A stretch of DNA of 64,000 nt, taken from Prinia subflava (lineage: Eukaryota > Chordata > Aves > Passeriformes > Cisticolidae). The translations under genes were made by a program, and so were the position numbers. Of the stretch, positions 36,912 to 50,340 are shown piece after piece (positions within the stretch are counted from its first letter, which is position 1; each line of letters opens with the position of its first letter). The notes under the pieces were generated by a model. It was not told the DNA's origin, searched no databases, and worked only from the letters and a program-made list of their open reading frames with translations. The stretch lies in contig NC_086266.1 in NCBI RefSeq assembly GCF_021018805.1, positions 2,728,001-2,792,000 on the forward strand. The letters run 5' to 3'.

Positions 36912-39900
36912 AATCAGCTTCTGGACACATCGTGCACAGGTTGTAACCAAAGCTTGACACAAAACTGAGCCTTAAGCCAAAGAGGAAAAGCAGTAATGTA
37001 CAAATAAAACCATATAGAGAAGTTTTGCAAGTTAAAAAATTAACATGCATGGACAGCACCCACTTTCTGGGGTACATCCTATTCTCAGAAAAAAGGAATT
37101 TTTCATCTCAGAGCATGCTTCTCCCTCCATAAATATACCCTTCCTCTCTCATAAGAGAACAAATAGGATTTTCTGGATTCTGTTTAGTCCATAGTGAAAA
37201 AAAAACAAAGAGGTGTAATGACATTGTGCAGTGTCCATTAAAATCCTGAGAAGTGCTAAAGGCACCTGCAAACTTGGCATTTCAGGCTCAAGTTATTCCA
37301 CTTTTCAAACAGGTTTTTAAAGCAGCTGAGAAACCATGCCAAATGATCGTTGTTAATCAAAGACTCCTTTAAACTGTATGAAAACAAACCAGCATCAAAA
37401 CAGTAAACTGCACACTTTACTACATGAGGAACTGAAAAATGAATGAACTCACATTGGTGCACAATGTGAGGAAAAACGTTGGCTTTGGAATGAGATCCTG
37501 TGTTTGGGGCTTTTTAGCAGTGCTGTGATTTTGTTTTAAGAAAAATAAATTCCTGGTTTTTAGAGGTTTTTGTTGTTTTTTTTTCCCAGTCAGTCTTCAG
37601 ATCAGCATCCATGTGGATGCGAGCTGCAATGATTTTTCTTACTTAAATCAGTTTTAGGGGTATCAGCCCTGCAGGATCTAGCCCACTGGAGACAGGAATA
37701 ATTCCAGGACACTTCTGTGCACTGTGCACTGCTCAGCAGAGAGCCCCAGATGGTGGCTGCCTCTCTGCAAAGTGTTCTTGCTAAATCAAAAGCAGCCCTC
37801 TAAACATGCAGCTTCACTATCACTTCGAAAACAATACACAAGTGATTTATTCTCTTTAAAGAAATTATCAGTTTGGTTCATTAACCTATAGCCGTACAAA
37901 AGCAGGAGTCAATTACGTTGCCACATCAGATGTGTGTAAAGATAATTACCCTGAAAAGAAGATGTAAAGGTGTCCATAAAGGCAGTGAAATGTGACCTAT
38001 TAAATCAAGCTGTAACCTATTATGGGTCAAAAAACACATTTGTAGGGCCAACAGGCTCATGGCAATGGCCAATCTAGCATGAATTCTGCAGGTGTCCTTT
38101 TCAAATAAACATGAAATCTCTCCTTTTCATTCCTGCCATTTTATTGTCTTCTTGCCTTCCACACACACTTTACTCGACACAGATATGCAAAGGACACACA
38201 CAAATGTCTCCTCAAAATGATGAAGGGCATACCATATATAAGCAGTTAAATAGCAAGTATGACACAAAATAAGAAAGAAAACCCAAAAAAAACATCATTA
38301 CCCTGCTGTTTTACTGGTCCTTTCAAAATGCTACTGGTCTGACATCTTACACAAAGTACCTGATCCTTAATAACATAAATCTGCATTGCATGATCAAGAT
38401 CTGACCCAGCTGTCTGTATAATGGTGAACACAAATCTTGGAAATGTTCTGAAGCTCTCTTTTTGTGAAATTTTCTAACATTAGCTTGAAGTTATGAAAAA
38501 GAAAATTAGCATGCAACTTTCGTTGCCTGTGACTGACTTGTGAGTGATGTTCCTCTTGATTGATTTAAACCACTTCATTTTCAGTAAGCACCTCTAATAC
38601 TTGAAGGACCTCATTGAACCAGTTTAGATTATATTTTGCCTCATTTGTACTCTCTGCAACTAATGGGTTGAAAAAAATCTACTTTATGCCACGTGCCAAA
38701 AGACACAGATATCAGAGATTTCTCAGAATGCCTCTCCTTTTCAGCTCCTTTGGGATCACTCTGGGTTATAAACCTTTTGGGTTATACTGGGCTTGATTCT
38801 GCTGCCACTTGCACCAGGGGTCTAATCAGAAATAATTAAATGGAAGTCACCAGAGCTCTTTCCTGGCCAATCCCAGTGGGGCTGAGTCTGTAATTAAACT
38901 TGCAAATTTTTAAAGTACTGCCTGCACACAGGTGTACTGGGCTGGGGCAGGACACTGATGCCTTGTGACCAGTTTCACCTCAGTGCTGTCTGTCCCAGTG
39001 AGGGAGGCAGAGGAATTTCTGATTTATGGAGCTGCTGTGTCAATGGTTCTCACTGCAGTCACTCAGCAGAGCCAAGGCAGGTGACCACTGTGGAGGGGCT
39101 CACCCCTGAAGGGGCCACAGAAACAATCTGCAAGCTCTGAACACAGGCATAAATCACCAAAAAAAAAACACACTAAGGCACCAGAGTTAATGGTGTAAAA
39201 TCCACACATTTAGGTAAAGACCCTGGGCCGAAGTATTTAATTGTTAAATGTATTTACATTATTAAAAATACGATTTGATTAAGGGATCCATCCGAGAAAG
39301 AACATACATTGTGACAAAAAAACATCTATACACTGGAAAGCATCCAGATGCTTTCTGGACTAGGCAGTTTTATGGGTAACAGACAAAAGCCCACCTCTGT
39401 CTCCTTCAGAGTTATTATATTTTTATTCCTATCTAACATACTCCATACTCCTTTAAATCCTTCATGCTGCATAGCAGGCTTTTAACTGTTCTAAAAATAA
39501 CAGTCATTAAAGGAGGCACAGAGATGTTCCAGTCTCTTTGCTGAATGTGAATTCATACCAGCTCTGTCAAGGAAGGTTGGCCACAAACCTGTCTGCAGCA
39601 GGTGTGAGGCTGAGCTCCTTTTTGGAGAATTAGTCTCATCTATCATATAAATTTGTTTTGGGTTAACCGCTATGTTGCTCACAGCCAAAGAAATTGAGAA
39701 GCCTCCCACCCAGTGCAGGAGAAATTTAAAGTATTGGTCAGTAAAGTGAAATGATTCTGCAGAGATATCTGCAGAGATAAATTGCCCACTTAATCCACCT
39801 TAATTTGTAAGACACATCAGGTGTCATTGAAGACAGTACTCCTAAGGGAGTAAGTCACCTTCATAATCATCATAGAGGTGAAATTCTTGGGCAAACACTA

Positions 39901-42199
39901 AATCAAAACAAAAATAATTTTCTTCAAGGAAACATAATTTGTGTAACTCAGAAGTCCAACAAACAAAGGCTTAACACAGCCAGTACCTATTGTTTGTTTC
40001 CCCATGCATACCTGTATCTGCATACATGGCTTTTAAGGAAAAACACACTTAATATGGTTATGATGATAGCAACGATATTCTCTGTGTTCCTGCTTTTTTC
40101 TTAAGCAATTCCAGAGAAGAAATTAGGTATTGATTCTCTCCCTACCTATGTCATCTTTTTTCTTTAATAGATTCATGGCTTTCAGGCTTTAGTTCCACAA
40201 ACCAGTAGGTAGCATCTAAGCAAGATTCACTTTTCAGAAAGGAGCCCTGATTGCTATTAATTCTTCTGCTTTTCTTTTTTTTTCTCAGAGTATTGTTGAA
40301 GTGCCTTTCTAGAGAAGTTAAGAACTAAACATTTTCAAGTTTCACAGAACAAATCCAAGAGAGTTTCTCCTTCCCATTCACACCAGACCAGTCCTGATGC
40401 CAAAATAGTCTCTTACAAGTTGGGCAGCTAATTTCAAATTTCCAGCCCCAGCTGACATTTAACTATCCTGCACAGAGAAGAGCAGTTCCAAGATGCTCAG
40501 CAAAGAGGTTCAAGGCTCTAAGTTGAACTCAGGAGATTTGGAGCACGAAGTTTTGCCATCCACAGCACAAGAGTGCTCCAGTTGATGGTTCCTCACCATC
40601 CTCTACCAAACTGGAGTCCCTCTCCTGCCCAAACAGGGACACGAGTTGCAGTGACTGTAACTTTAACTTTGCTCCTGTTTGATGAATTCCTTCAGGAGTT
40701 GCTGTCCCTTTGCTGATGCCACACACCAGAGGCACCAGCACCAGCTGAAGCTGAAAGCTCAGAACCAGCCAGAGGTGTAGAACCAGCAAGCCAAGAGGTG
40801 ACAATCGTGTTTGCCACAATTTTACATGTATATGGTAAGCATTAATCCCGTGATCTTTGGCTGGGCTATCAGGAAGTCTTGTCCTGCAAAATGAATTCTA
40901 TGGGAAAAAAGGCATTTGCTGTTAAATTCTCTGGTTTACCTCAGCCTCAAGTCAGCTTCAATGGAGATGGGCTGATTTATGTCAGCTAAAGATCTGCCCT
41001 TGCTTCCATTCAAAAAAGACAAAACAGACTCTTCTTCTGTTCAAGAAGTGAAATTTTATAATTCACTTAATGAGGAAGAGCTAATGCCCATAGAGACACT
41101 AGTGTTTAATATCAGATGTGTCAATCAAAATCTATTAATGTCGAGTTGCTAATTTGATTTGTGAAATACTGTAACAAAGATTCATATAATTTATCCTTGA
41201 GGGATATTCATTGGGTATTAAATTAACCTAGTGGATGTTTGTCCTGTTTTCCAGCTAAAAAGAATTGTGTTCACAATGGTTTACCATACAGGGCAAAGCC
41301 AGTGAGTATAGAAAGAGAAGAATGCTTTAACATCCACATTTGCTGTAGCTATGTGTAATTTAAATTTGTCATATTTTCCTCAGCTCTTTATAGAATATCT
41401 TAAAATATACATTCCTGGCAAGGATAATTTCAAGAGTCAACAAACAAGGGTTGTGCTTTAAAAAGAAAACAAGGAGTTTAATAGACCACTCTGATCAATG
41501 TACTCTGGCTGGCATAAGGATGTCTAAATTTTGGGTCTCATCTTAACCAGGCTCACACTTTAGGAAACTGCAATGTGACTGTTTCACCAGAATTATGCTG
41601 TTGTCTCTGCTTTACACCAAAGACTTGAGAATCACTCCAAATCTCTAATTCAGTGTAACAATAAAACACATTGAAAATTATCTGATAAGTTTCCCAAGCA
41701 AGTGTATCTAGGCATAGACTTAACTCAGGTTAGTCTAAAACACTGAAGTTTTGTATTTGGGAGAAAATGTAGGGAAATGAGAATTGAAAAAACAGCCCTC
41801 CTTCATGTAGCTGTATGAATTTAAATGTGGCCATTTTTGGCTTTGGACAAATAATATACATGCAAGAATAAATTTTGGTTTTACACAGAAGAGCAGTGCC
41901 CAGGCTATCCCTCAGTGTGCCTGACAAAATCCAGACTCACTGAGCTAATACCACTGTGTACACTTTGAGCTGATCTCCAACAAACCATCCCATGGCATCA
42001 GCTGAATGAAATTCCTAGTTGCTAGATTATTTCCTTGAGCAAAGTGTGCTTCAAAAATTACCACCAGCTCGTATTTATCATTTAGGGACCACACTGTACA
42101 AACTCAGCACCAAGTGTCTTTGCACTCCCTGATTTAAGTGGGACACTCCCCAGGAGAAAAAGCACTAATTTACAGCAGTTATGGCAGCACAGGGCCCAT

Positions 42200-42620
42200 A
42201 GAAATGCTACAGTTTACATTTGTTTTAACCACGACGGTTATTTTTGTTACAGCCAACATAAAAAACTCCCTTCTCATTCATATTTGTCACTATTTTGTTT
42301 TTATGTAAAATAATAATCATTATAATAATAGTAATTCCAGATGTTCATGTAAAGGCAGCTCATTAAATCACAGTTGTGCACTCTTCCATGTTGTAATTCG
42401 CTCAGATAAATTCCCTTTTCTTTAAGCAGGTAATAAATACATAAAGCTTTTCTATCTTTATATCTTTTAATCGACTGCAGTCATTTAACCCAGACCCTCT
42501 AACCAAATTAATAATAGAAAACGTGTCACAACAATTCCTTACCACAGGATGAATTATCATTATTGTTTTGGCATTGAAAATCCTTTCTGCTACCTCAAAT
42601 TACCCTTCTTTTCAACAGTG
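42200..42620. promoter_or_regulatory. Candidate conserved non-coding block
   Basis: AT-rich unique DNA with AACCACGACGGTTATT, AATAATAATCATTATAATAATAG, TTAATCGACTGCAG and GAATTATCATTATTG. It has many TAAT/ATTA cores and no coding frame. It may form one cluster with the next block. Confidence 0.3.
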
Positions 42621-43429
42621 CACAATACATGAATCGCTTCCCTAATCCTGCATGTTAGTAAAAATCACATCCCAGTACAATAGAGCCATCTGACAAGCTC
42701 CTTTCTGACAGCACACTAAACTATTGTGGTGCTGAATTCCCAGAGACCCTCTGGATCTGTTTCATTAATAAAAGTTGTGAGGGAGAGCCAGAGGAGGAAC
42801 TGCTCAGAGCCTGTGAGAATCCACCCAAAGGCTGAACTTCACTCATCCCACCATCCTTAATGCCATGGAAACAGCTTCCCTCGTGCCAGGGAGGTGTTAA
42901 GCAGACAAACATCATTACAGCCATACTCCTTTGGAAACCTAAAATTTAAACCTAAAAATTTAAACATCTGGATTTTTTTCTCTCCTCGCAGCTGGGGGCA
43001 ATTACAGCTCCGTTTCCAAACACCATCAATGTGTGTCTACCCCCAGTATTACACACACACAGGCTCTGAGCCTCAGCTCCCTGCTAAATTAGTCACATTT
43101 GACAATGTCAGGCCAGTCATGTTGGATTTACAGCACCTGAGAACCCAGCCTTCCAATCTGCAGCCACTCTTTGAAGGATGAGTGATCTGCAGAGCATGGG
43201 TGTAGTTGAACAACAGTGAATCACAATTTTCAGTGTTGATTTTTGTTCTCATACTGACACCCTCCATGGCTTCGAGCTAGTTCGTTTCTGATTTTTTTTT
43301 TCTTGCAGCAACCTCATAAAACATTTTTTTTTTCCACATATTTTTTTTCCCTGGGATTTAAGGAGCAGGACTTGGGCCCTGCATCAAAAAAATCTGCACA
43401 TTCAAAGATCTGCAGCACACTGGAATTAG

Positions 43430-44110
43430 TGTTGCCAAGTCTGTTTCTATTACTATTGTTTTTGAAAAGATAGTAAACCATCTGCCCTCTTTATGGTCTT
43501 CTAATCAGAATCAACTTGTGCTTTTACCAGACAAGTCTTTAAGAGACTTTTTATTGCAACAAACCAGCATTCATCAAAAGTGGTGTATTTTTAACACTAA
43601 TTCTAATTATAACAAGCAGTGCATTTTGTGTGCTTTCCAATTATGCATGAGAAAAGTCAGTGTAAGTGTCCTCTCTTATCATAATTATCTGTTTCTAATT
43701 TCAATTTTGGCTATGACTTTGCACTCAGTGATGTAAATGTAAATGTTCCTGTCAGATAAAGATTAATTTGATTTAAGCCCTCTTTGTTCTAATTATATAT
43801 TCTATTTCTGCTCACCATGCAAGTTTCATTTGAAGGCACATCTGTATTTTATCACAACAATGAAGAAATTCTTTGGTATTTAAAAAGGTAACTACAGGAT
43901 TTCAGCTAGTCCTGTCAGGCACTGTTATGACAGTCTATGCTAGGACTGTGCCAAATGAATTAATATTTTAGATGACTAATGCACGAATTACTGTAATTAT
44001 TACTTGACTGTTAAAGTATGTGAACTTTTATCAAATGAAATAAAACTTGTTGCCCTAATTGCTCTCTGTACCCCTAAGGAAACATGACCTTTATGGGCTT
44101 TGAAAATGAG
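43430..44110. promoter_or_regulatory. Candidate conserved non-coding block
   Basis: About 680 bp of unique AT-rich sequence, free of repeats, with AATTATGCATGAG, AGATAAAGATTAATTTG, TTAATATTTTAGATGAC and an imperfect inverted repeat at 43908-43947 (AGTCCT/AGGACT enclosing CTGTCA/TGACAG). No protein signature. The enhancer-like character is inferred. Confidence 0.3.
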
Positions 44111-45093
44111 CACACCAAAAATACTGAATAGTACCTCATAGTCAGAATAGGAGATTTAACAAGGACAGAAAAATCATTTTATTTCTGACATGGAACATGT
44201 CTCCTTGATAGTTTCCTGTCTGGAAGTGAAGATTTCTCTCATTCAGCACATCCATGCTATGTGGACATCCCAGTAAGGCGGTAACAGAAGTAGTGAGTGG
44301 GTAATTCTGCTGTATTAGTCCAGAGTTGAAGCCTCACATCAGCACCTAAAACTATTTAAATACTGATTTTTTGGGGGGCTGCACTAAGGGAACACTTCAA
44401 AAGCACAAACTGTTCCTGGGTTTGATGAAAATGGGATGTGATCCAGTGGCTGTCTTCTGACAAAGCTCTTCTGGAGGCAGCAACAGGATTTGTTTTGGCA
44501 AAGAGGTGATTCCAATATTGCCAAAGGCCACAGTGTCTAACCTTGCTTGGGTTCACATCCCAAAATGACAGGAATTTCCACCAAAGCCATCACAGGTATT
44601 TGCAGCTCATCCTCCAAGCTGCTGCCTCCTCCCAGAACTCATTCCTCTCCACAGGAAGGGCTGTGCACACCTCTCTGCTCTACAACTCACAAAGAGCAGA
44701 TGATTGCACATAACTTTAAAAATACACCATTTCTAGGATTCATCAGAAAGCTAAAAAATAAATATTTTTTAGCTAAATTCTAAAAACCATATTTAAAAAT
44801 GCTCATGGCAATTTTACAGCCACAGTCAAGACTCAACGACGCTGTTAACCAACAGCTCAGTGGTGCAACATCTCTTTGAACACTTTTCTCCTGACATTTC
44901 TGTCCACTTCAAGGGGCAACCACTCAGATAAACAATCCAACAACTTGAGAGATTGAGATTTAGACACCACTCACTGACATTTAGACTTCCCACTTGATCT
45001 GTGCCAACTGCTGTCTTAGACTCTGACTTCTGAGCATGTCACAGCTGCAAATTGGCACATAAGCACTTCTGACTGGCTACTGTCTTTAGTTAT

Positions 45094-45125
45094 ATTAAAT
45101 ATTATATATATATATAATATTTAAT
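45094..45125. repeat. Perfect 32-bp AT palindrome
   Basis: The sequence equals its own reverse complement over 32 bases. It consists only of A and T, with a (TA)n core flanked by ATTAAATAT and ATATTTAAT. It is a candidate cruciform-forming site and possible fragile or polymorphic spot. Confidence 0.93.
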
Positions 45126-48100
45126 TATATATAAATATGTCATATTTACAGCATCTTCTGCCTATTCTATGGCATGGAGGAAAACTAAGACTAGAAGTGT
45201 TTTTATAAAATGTTTCACCACTTCATGCTATTTCATTCATAAATGAGAGGATGCACACAAAATATTGTTTGGGTTGGTGCTGTTTTTCAATAATTTTCAT
45301 TTATAAAAACGTTGCTGTTTTACTTGCAAAACCAAAAATATATTGCTGTAATATTGCTGTGATCTCAGCACAGCGTTTCTGGACAGGGGGTGACCTTCTG
45401 TACCTTTTATCTGGAGGAATTTGGCCCCCAGAAGCAGAAATCAAAGAACATGTGATTCAGAGCTGCTGCAGAACCCGTCAGCTCTCATCAGCTTGTGATT
45501 TAGTGTAACCTGAACAGGGACAGCCCTGTTATTTTGTATAGGAACCAACATGACATTATCCAGAGCCAGGAGGTCATTGGTTTAAATCTCAGCTAATCTG
45601 ATGTGTCAGACCAAAGGCTCAGATTAGGCAGTTGGAGAAAATGGAAACATTCCCCTGCAATTTAATATCATAATTAACTATGGACAAAGGATGCAACTAC
45701 TTCAAAAGAAATAAAGCTTTAACAAGAAAAGATAATGGGTCAAATCCACTGTTGGCATAAACTGCCAGAACTGTGCTCATCTCACAGATCTCTGTCAGCT
45801 TTCACTAGTGGCAAATTAGGCTACAAATAATGAATTTCAGTGATCAAACTCCAATTAATAGTTCATTGCAGCAATAATCCAGCTGGAGATGTGTGTGTGT
45901 GTCCAAACACTTTACAATATCACTGCAGCAGTACTTCTGTTATCAAATAACAACAGACAGTGAGAGGCACTGCAGCAACAGTTTGTAATAGCCAAATCCA
46001 CCTAATAATTTTGATCTAGTTAATATTTTAAAAACAGTCAGATACTTAATGCTAACAGAAAAAATATTCTGCATACAGGGGAGAGGGAAAGGATATGGAT
46101 TGTAAAGTTTTACCTAAAAGTCTAAATACTCCTAATAAATTAATGACTTTTATTGAAATGGGCTGGACTGCATCCATCTGCAGATTAATATTGGCTGCAT
46201 GTGCTTTCCTGGAGAGAGTGCAATAAAGTGATTGAAGTGGTGATAAAAAGGAACACATTAGTAAAAATGTCTACCATAACTTTATAATGTACATTTTTAC
46301 ACTGAAATATCTCTGAAACATTATAAACATCATTAAAAAGTGAGCAGTGGGACCAGCTTCAGGATACTTGCTACCTTCTGCTGCAGAGCTGATTAGCTGA
46401 GCTCTCTCCTGATCAGAATGGCCATTAGAATTTGTTGGGGCTTATCTGTTAGAAAATACATTATTTGGAAACAAGATCTTGATATAGGAAGGCATTTAAA
46501 CACAGGCTTGAGTGCTCTTTCCAATAAATACTAATTCTACATGAGGGTCTTGATTTGGCAAGTACTTGTAGACTTTTAACAAAACCAGAGTTCACTCGAC
46601 CACAATTCAACTCCAAGGTAAGCTTTTAGGAGAAATGTTTGATTGGAGAGGGGGCTAACACACTTTTTTTTTTCATCTTGGAAATGTTTGGGCTTTGAGG
46701 ACATGAGCAGATAAATAGTAATTGAAACTTTAGCAAATGCTAAAGTTGATTTGGGCATGCTGCCTCTACTTCCTAAATATATTCTGAGAGGAAAGAAAAA
46801 CACACAACAAAAGTATCTGGGACTGACGAAGGTTGATTGCTTCTGAATGACCTTAAATGCCTCTTCCTAATGCTACAGCCTTGCCCCCTGCTCTGAACTA
46901 CTGAGTTACCTCTTAAATTCATTCTTATTATTTGCAGCAGCAGCCTGCTCTGTCAATTTATAACCACACTTAAAATTTACCCCATAGTGTGTAATTTTCT
47001 GTGCAAAAAAACACGGACTACAAAGCAACCACAGAGCTAAAACAACTAGTGAAATAGTTTCTACTCACAGTTTCTCCTGGAGAATTTAAAATACTGTCAC
47101 CCTAAAGCATCTTTTTAAAATAAAACAGAAGTAAACAATATTTTCCATAACTTCTGCATATAAAGAAATATAATTAAAAATGCACAGTATGAAAACTGCA
47201 GAAATGAATGAATCCCATCATAGTTTTACTTATTAAATCCTTATTACCCCAGGAGCAAGAAGCTAACTCTCCACCACCTCCCTGGTGTCAGCCAAGCAAG
47301 CTGGCAGAGCTACCCATTCCCTGAACTACCTTTTGTGGATTAATGAAAAAAAGGAGACTGTGCTTCCCAGGTAAATGTGTGACAGGACAATTGTTCTTGA
47401 GATGAATGATATTAACTGCAGCACAAGGCAAGGAAGAAAAAGTGGATTTTAATGCTGTTGAAAATTATGGCCTTAAGAAATGTAGTGGATGACTAAAAGT
47501 CCTCTATTCAATGAAGAAATCATTGAGAAGTTCTTGGCAGGATGTCAAAAACTGCATTTAAGAGGACAATTAAAACAGTATAATGCAAACGCTATAATTA
47601 GAACCATATCTGGTTGAGCAACATACTATTTGTCTTCCAGGCTGTTAGAAGAAAAAATCCCCATGAACTGCTGCCAGTATTTATTGGGGTATTTACCAAA
47701 TGATACAGATTTGGCCAGAAGATGAATTTTGTTACCACAAAGATTAAGTGAAAAATTGCATCCACCTTTGTACCTTGAAAGATTCTTCTCTGATACTCAT
47801 TGACCTCCCACAAGTAACTTGACTCACAAACCCATATATTTATGTTATTTTACAGGGACAATGACCAAGGCCCCCTTCCAATTATGCAAACTCAGGCCTG
47901 CTCCCACTAAGGTGTCAGAGTTTTGTGCAGTTTAAGCCAGCACAGCTTAATTTGCACCACTTGAGAATCAGCCCGGAATTTAAAAGTAGAGCATGGGAAA
48001 CCTGCCAGAAGTGCTACAGGGAGCCCAAATTTCATCTCCACACAACAAAATAGGGCAGGCATCCCTATCATGCACTACGATGCAGACACCTTGGAAGTAG

Positions 48101-49199
48101 TAAAATAGTAAGAATTTGTCTCAAAAATAAAGTTCGCCCTTCCCAGTTGGAGAACACAATCATGAAATGGCATTTCCACAATACAGGGAGCCATATGAGG
48201 AGAACATTTGAAACCAAATGCAAGCTGCTTTCATGACAAACCTCTCTTTGGGCAGCAGGGAAGCACAGATCCAGCAGAGCCCTGAGGAGTGAACCAGGAG
48301 GTTGAGCCAGGAACAAAGTCAGGGTCTCCCAAACATGAGCAGCATCCTCAGGGAGGATGTTCCCACCTGCCCCTCGTGGGCTGCACCTACCACCAGTATC
48401 CACCCCACGTGCTTTGGGGCATGACAAATAAGGGACTTCAAAGCTTTCAAAAGGTTGAATTTTTTGAGGATTATCCGAACCAAATCTCAGAATCTACTGA
48501 AGATGGTTTGTCTCCACTCAGGGGCTCTGTTTTACGAGGAACTGGGAGAAGCTGCAATTGCTTAAGCTCGTTTTGGCACGCAGCAATTTTACGGTGTGCT
48601 CTCCTTTCTTAGTGCTCTTGTTCCAAGCCCAGACGTTTGGGAACCCAGTGTGCTGGGGATCTGACATGGGGGAACATGAGAAACCACATGGAAACCATAA
48701 GGAGAGTCTGGTTTTCCATGCTGGGTCTGATGATCCTGTAATTCAGGATCCTTGTGTTCGATACTGCCTCTTGGTGGAAAAATGCTGTTATACATGTTAA
48801 AGTTTAATTGTTCAGAGAAGCCTTGGATCTGGTTTTGCAGGACAGTTTCTCTGAATTTAAAACAAAATCTCATGGAGGATCTCCTAATATGGAGTTTTAT
48901 TTCCTGTGGGAACACTTCTGTAGAGGAAGAGGCAGGGGAATACATAAGGACGAGATGTGAATTCCAGTGGTACAAATAATCATAATGTTCAGCACAGTGA
49001 TTATACTGAGCACAATGCCAACTCCAGCAGAGAAAACCCACACATATGCAATTCTCCTACTGAAGAAAAACTAAGTGTAACATTGACACTTAATCCTTGA
49101 TGGTTTTCCTCTTTCTCCCACACTCTGGACTGCATAAATTCTACGGTGTATTCTACTTCTCTTTATGGGTCCTGCTCAGTCTAGGTGAGATAGAGGGAT

Positions 49200-50340
49200 T
49201 GTTTTTCTAAGCACGAGAAATCAGATGTTACTCTCAGCAGTAAAACATCCCAGAATTAATTGAGAGTCTATTAGGAATACATCCCCACAATAAAGAGTGC
49301 TACCCTACCACTCTGCAAAGAAAGCAAGCAACAAATTTCACAGTTACTGTAACCATCAAACTAAATAATAAGTCCATTATCTCCAGCAATGTATTGCCTT
49401 ATACACATGAAATATAATAGGTATTAGTACAATACTTCTTTTGGTACATGACAGATTACTCCAGATTATTTCGGCATTATTGAGATCCCTGGAACATCCT
49501 ATCAGTTATAAAGGAAAAAATATAGCCCAAATTTGTAAAGGTCAGCGAGTAATTGTTAACCTTGGAGGGGAAAGAAATCAGTACTTTTACTGACAGCACT
49601 CAGAGCCTCTTGTAAATCATATTCATATTCATATACTTAAGCATTAATTTACATAGTTAATTTCTGACAGGTTGACAACTGCAGTCCTTCTATCCTCTTG
49701 GTGTAAAGTAAGAAGTCAATTGTTATTCAGTGTATCAGTTACAGTGGTAGTGCCACTAACTGTATTTTATATAATGTGCTATCTGCAGAAAAGCAGATAA
49801 GAATTTGATTTAACATCCAATTAAAAGCCGTCATTGAAAAATTACTTCAAATAAGCCTTTTATTTTCTTTAATCAGTCCTCAATTCAAGCCTTCCTTGGA
49901 CCTACTGAACCAAGCATCAGGACTCATGAATTTTGATTAAAAAATTTGAGCCCATTTCTAACTTAAGCAGATTTTTTTTTTGTTGCACTGTTTGATAGAA
50001 ATTTAATAAATCTATGAATCCTTGCCAGCGTCATTTATCATCTTTTTTTCCGCAAGACTGGCCTATTATGCCTCGGCAGTAAATTATGAGGAAGCCAGCA
50101 AACCAAAACTTTTCAGTCCGATACTGAAGAAGAGATATAATCACTTGCATTGAACCATATAATTATAGTAGAATATGAATCTCTGAAACATTAGGTCCTG
50201 TTTTGAATATGTAATGCCCGTGCTTTGAGAGCCTACAAAGATTTCTAGCTGATCTAATATAGCTCAGTTTAGCATCATATTGAACAATTTGCTGTTAATG
50301 AAAATGACAGCAAAAGCCATAAACAACAAGCTGGGAGACT
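49200..50340. promoter_or_regulatory. Candidate conserved non-coding block
   Basis: About 1.1 kb of unique AT-rich DNA is dense in TAAT cores, with stretches such as TAATTGTTAAC (HNF1-like), GCGTCATTTATCATC, GGCCTATTATGCCTCGG and GCATCATATTGAAC. Apart from one short T run it has no repeats, and no coding frame. It is the block in the window that most resembles an ultraconserved element by eye. Confidence 0.33.
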
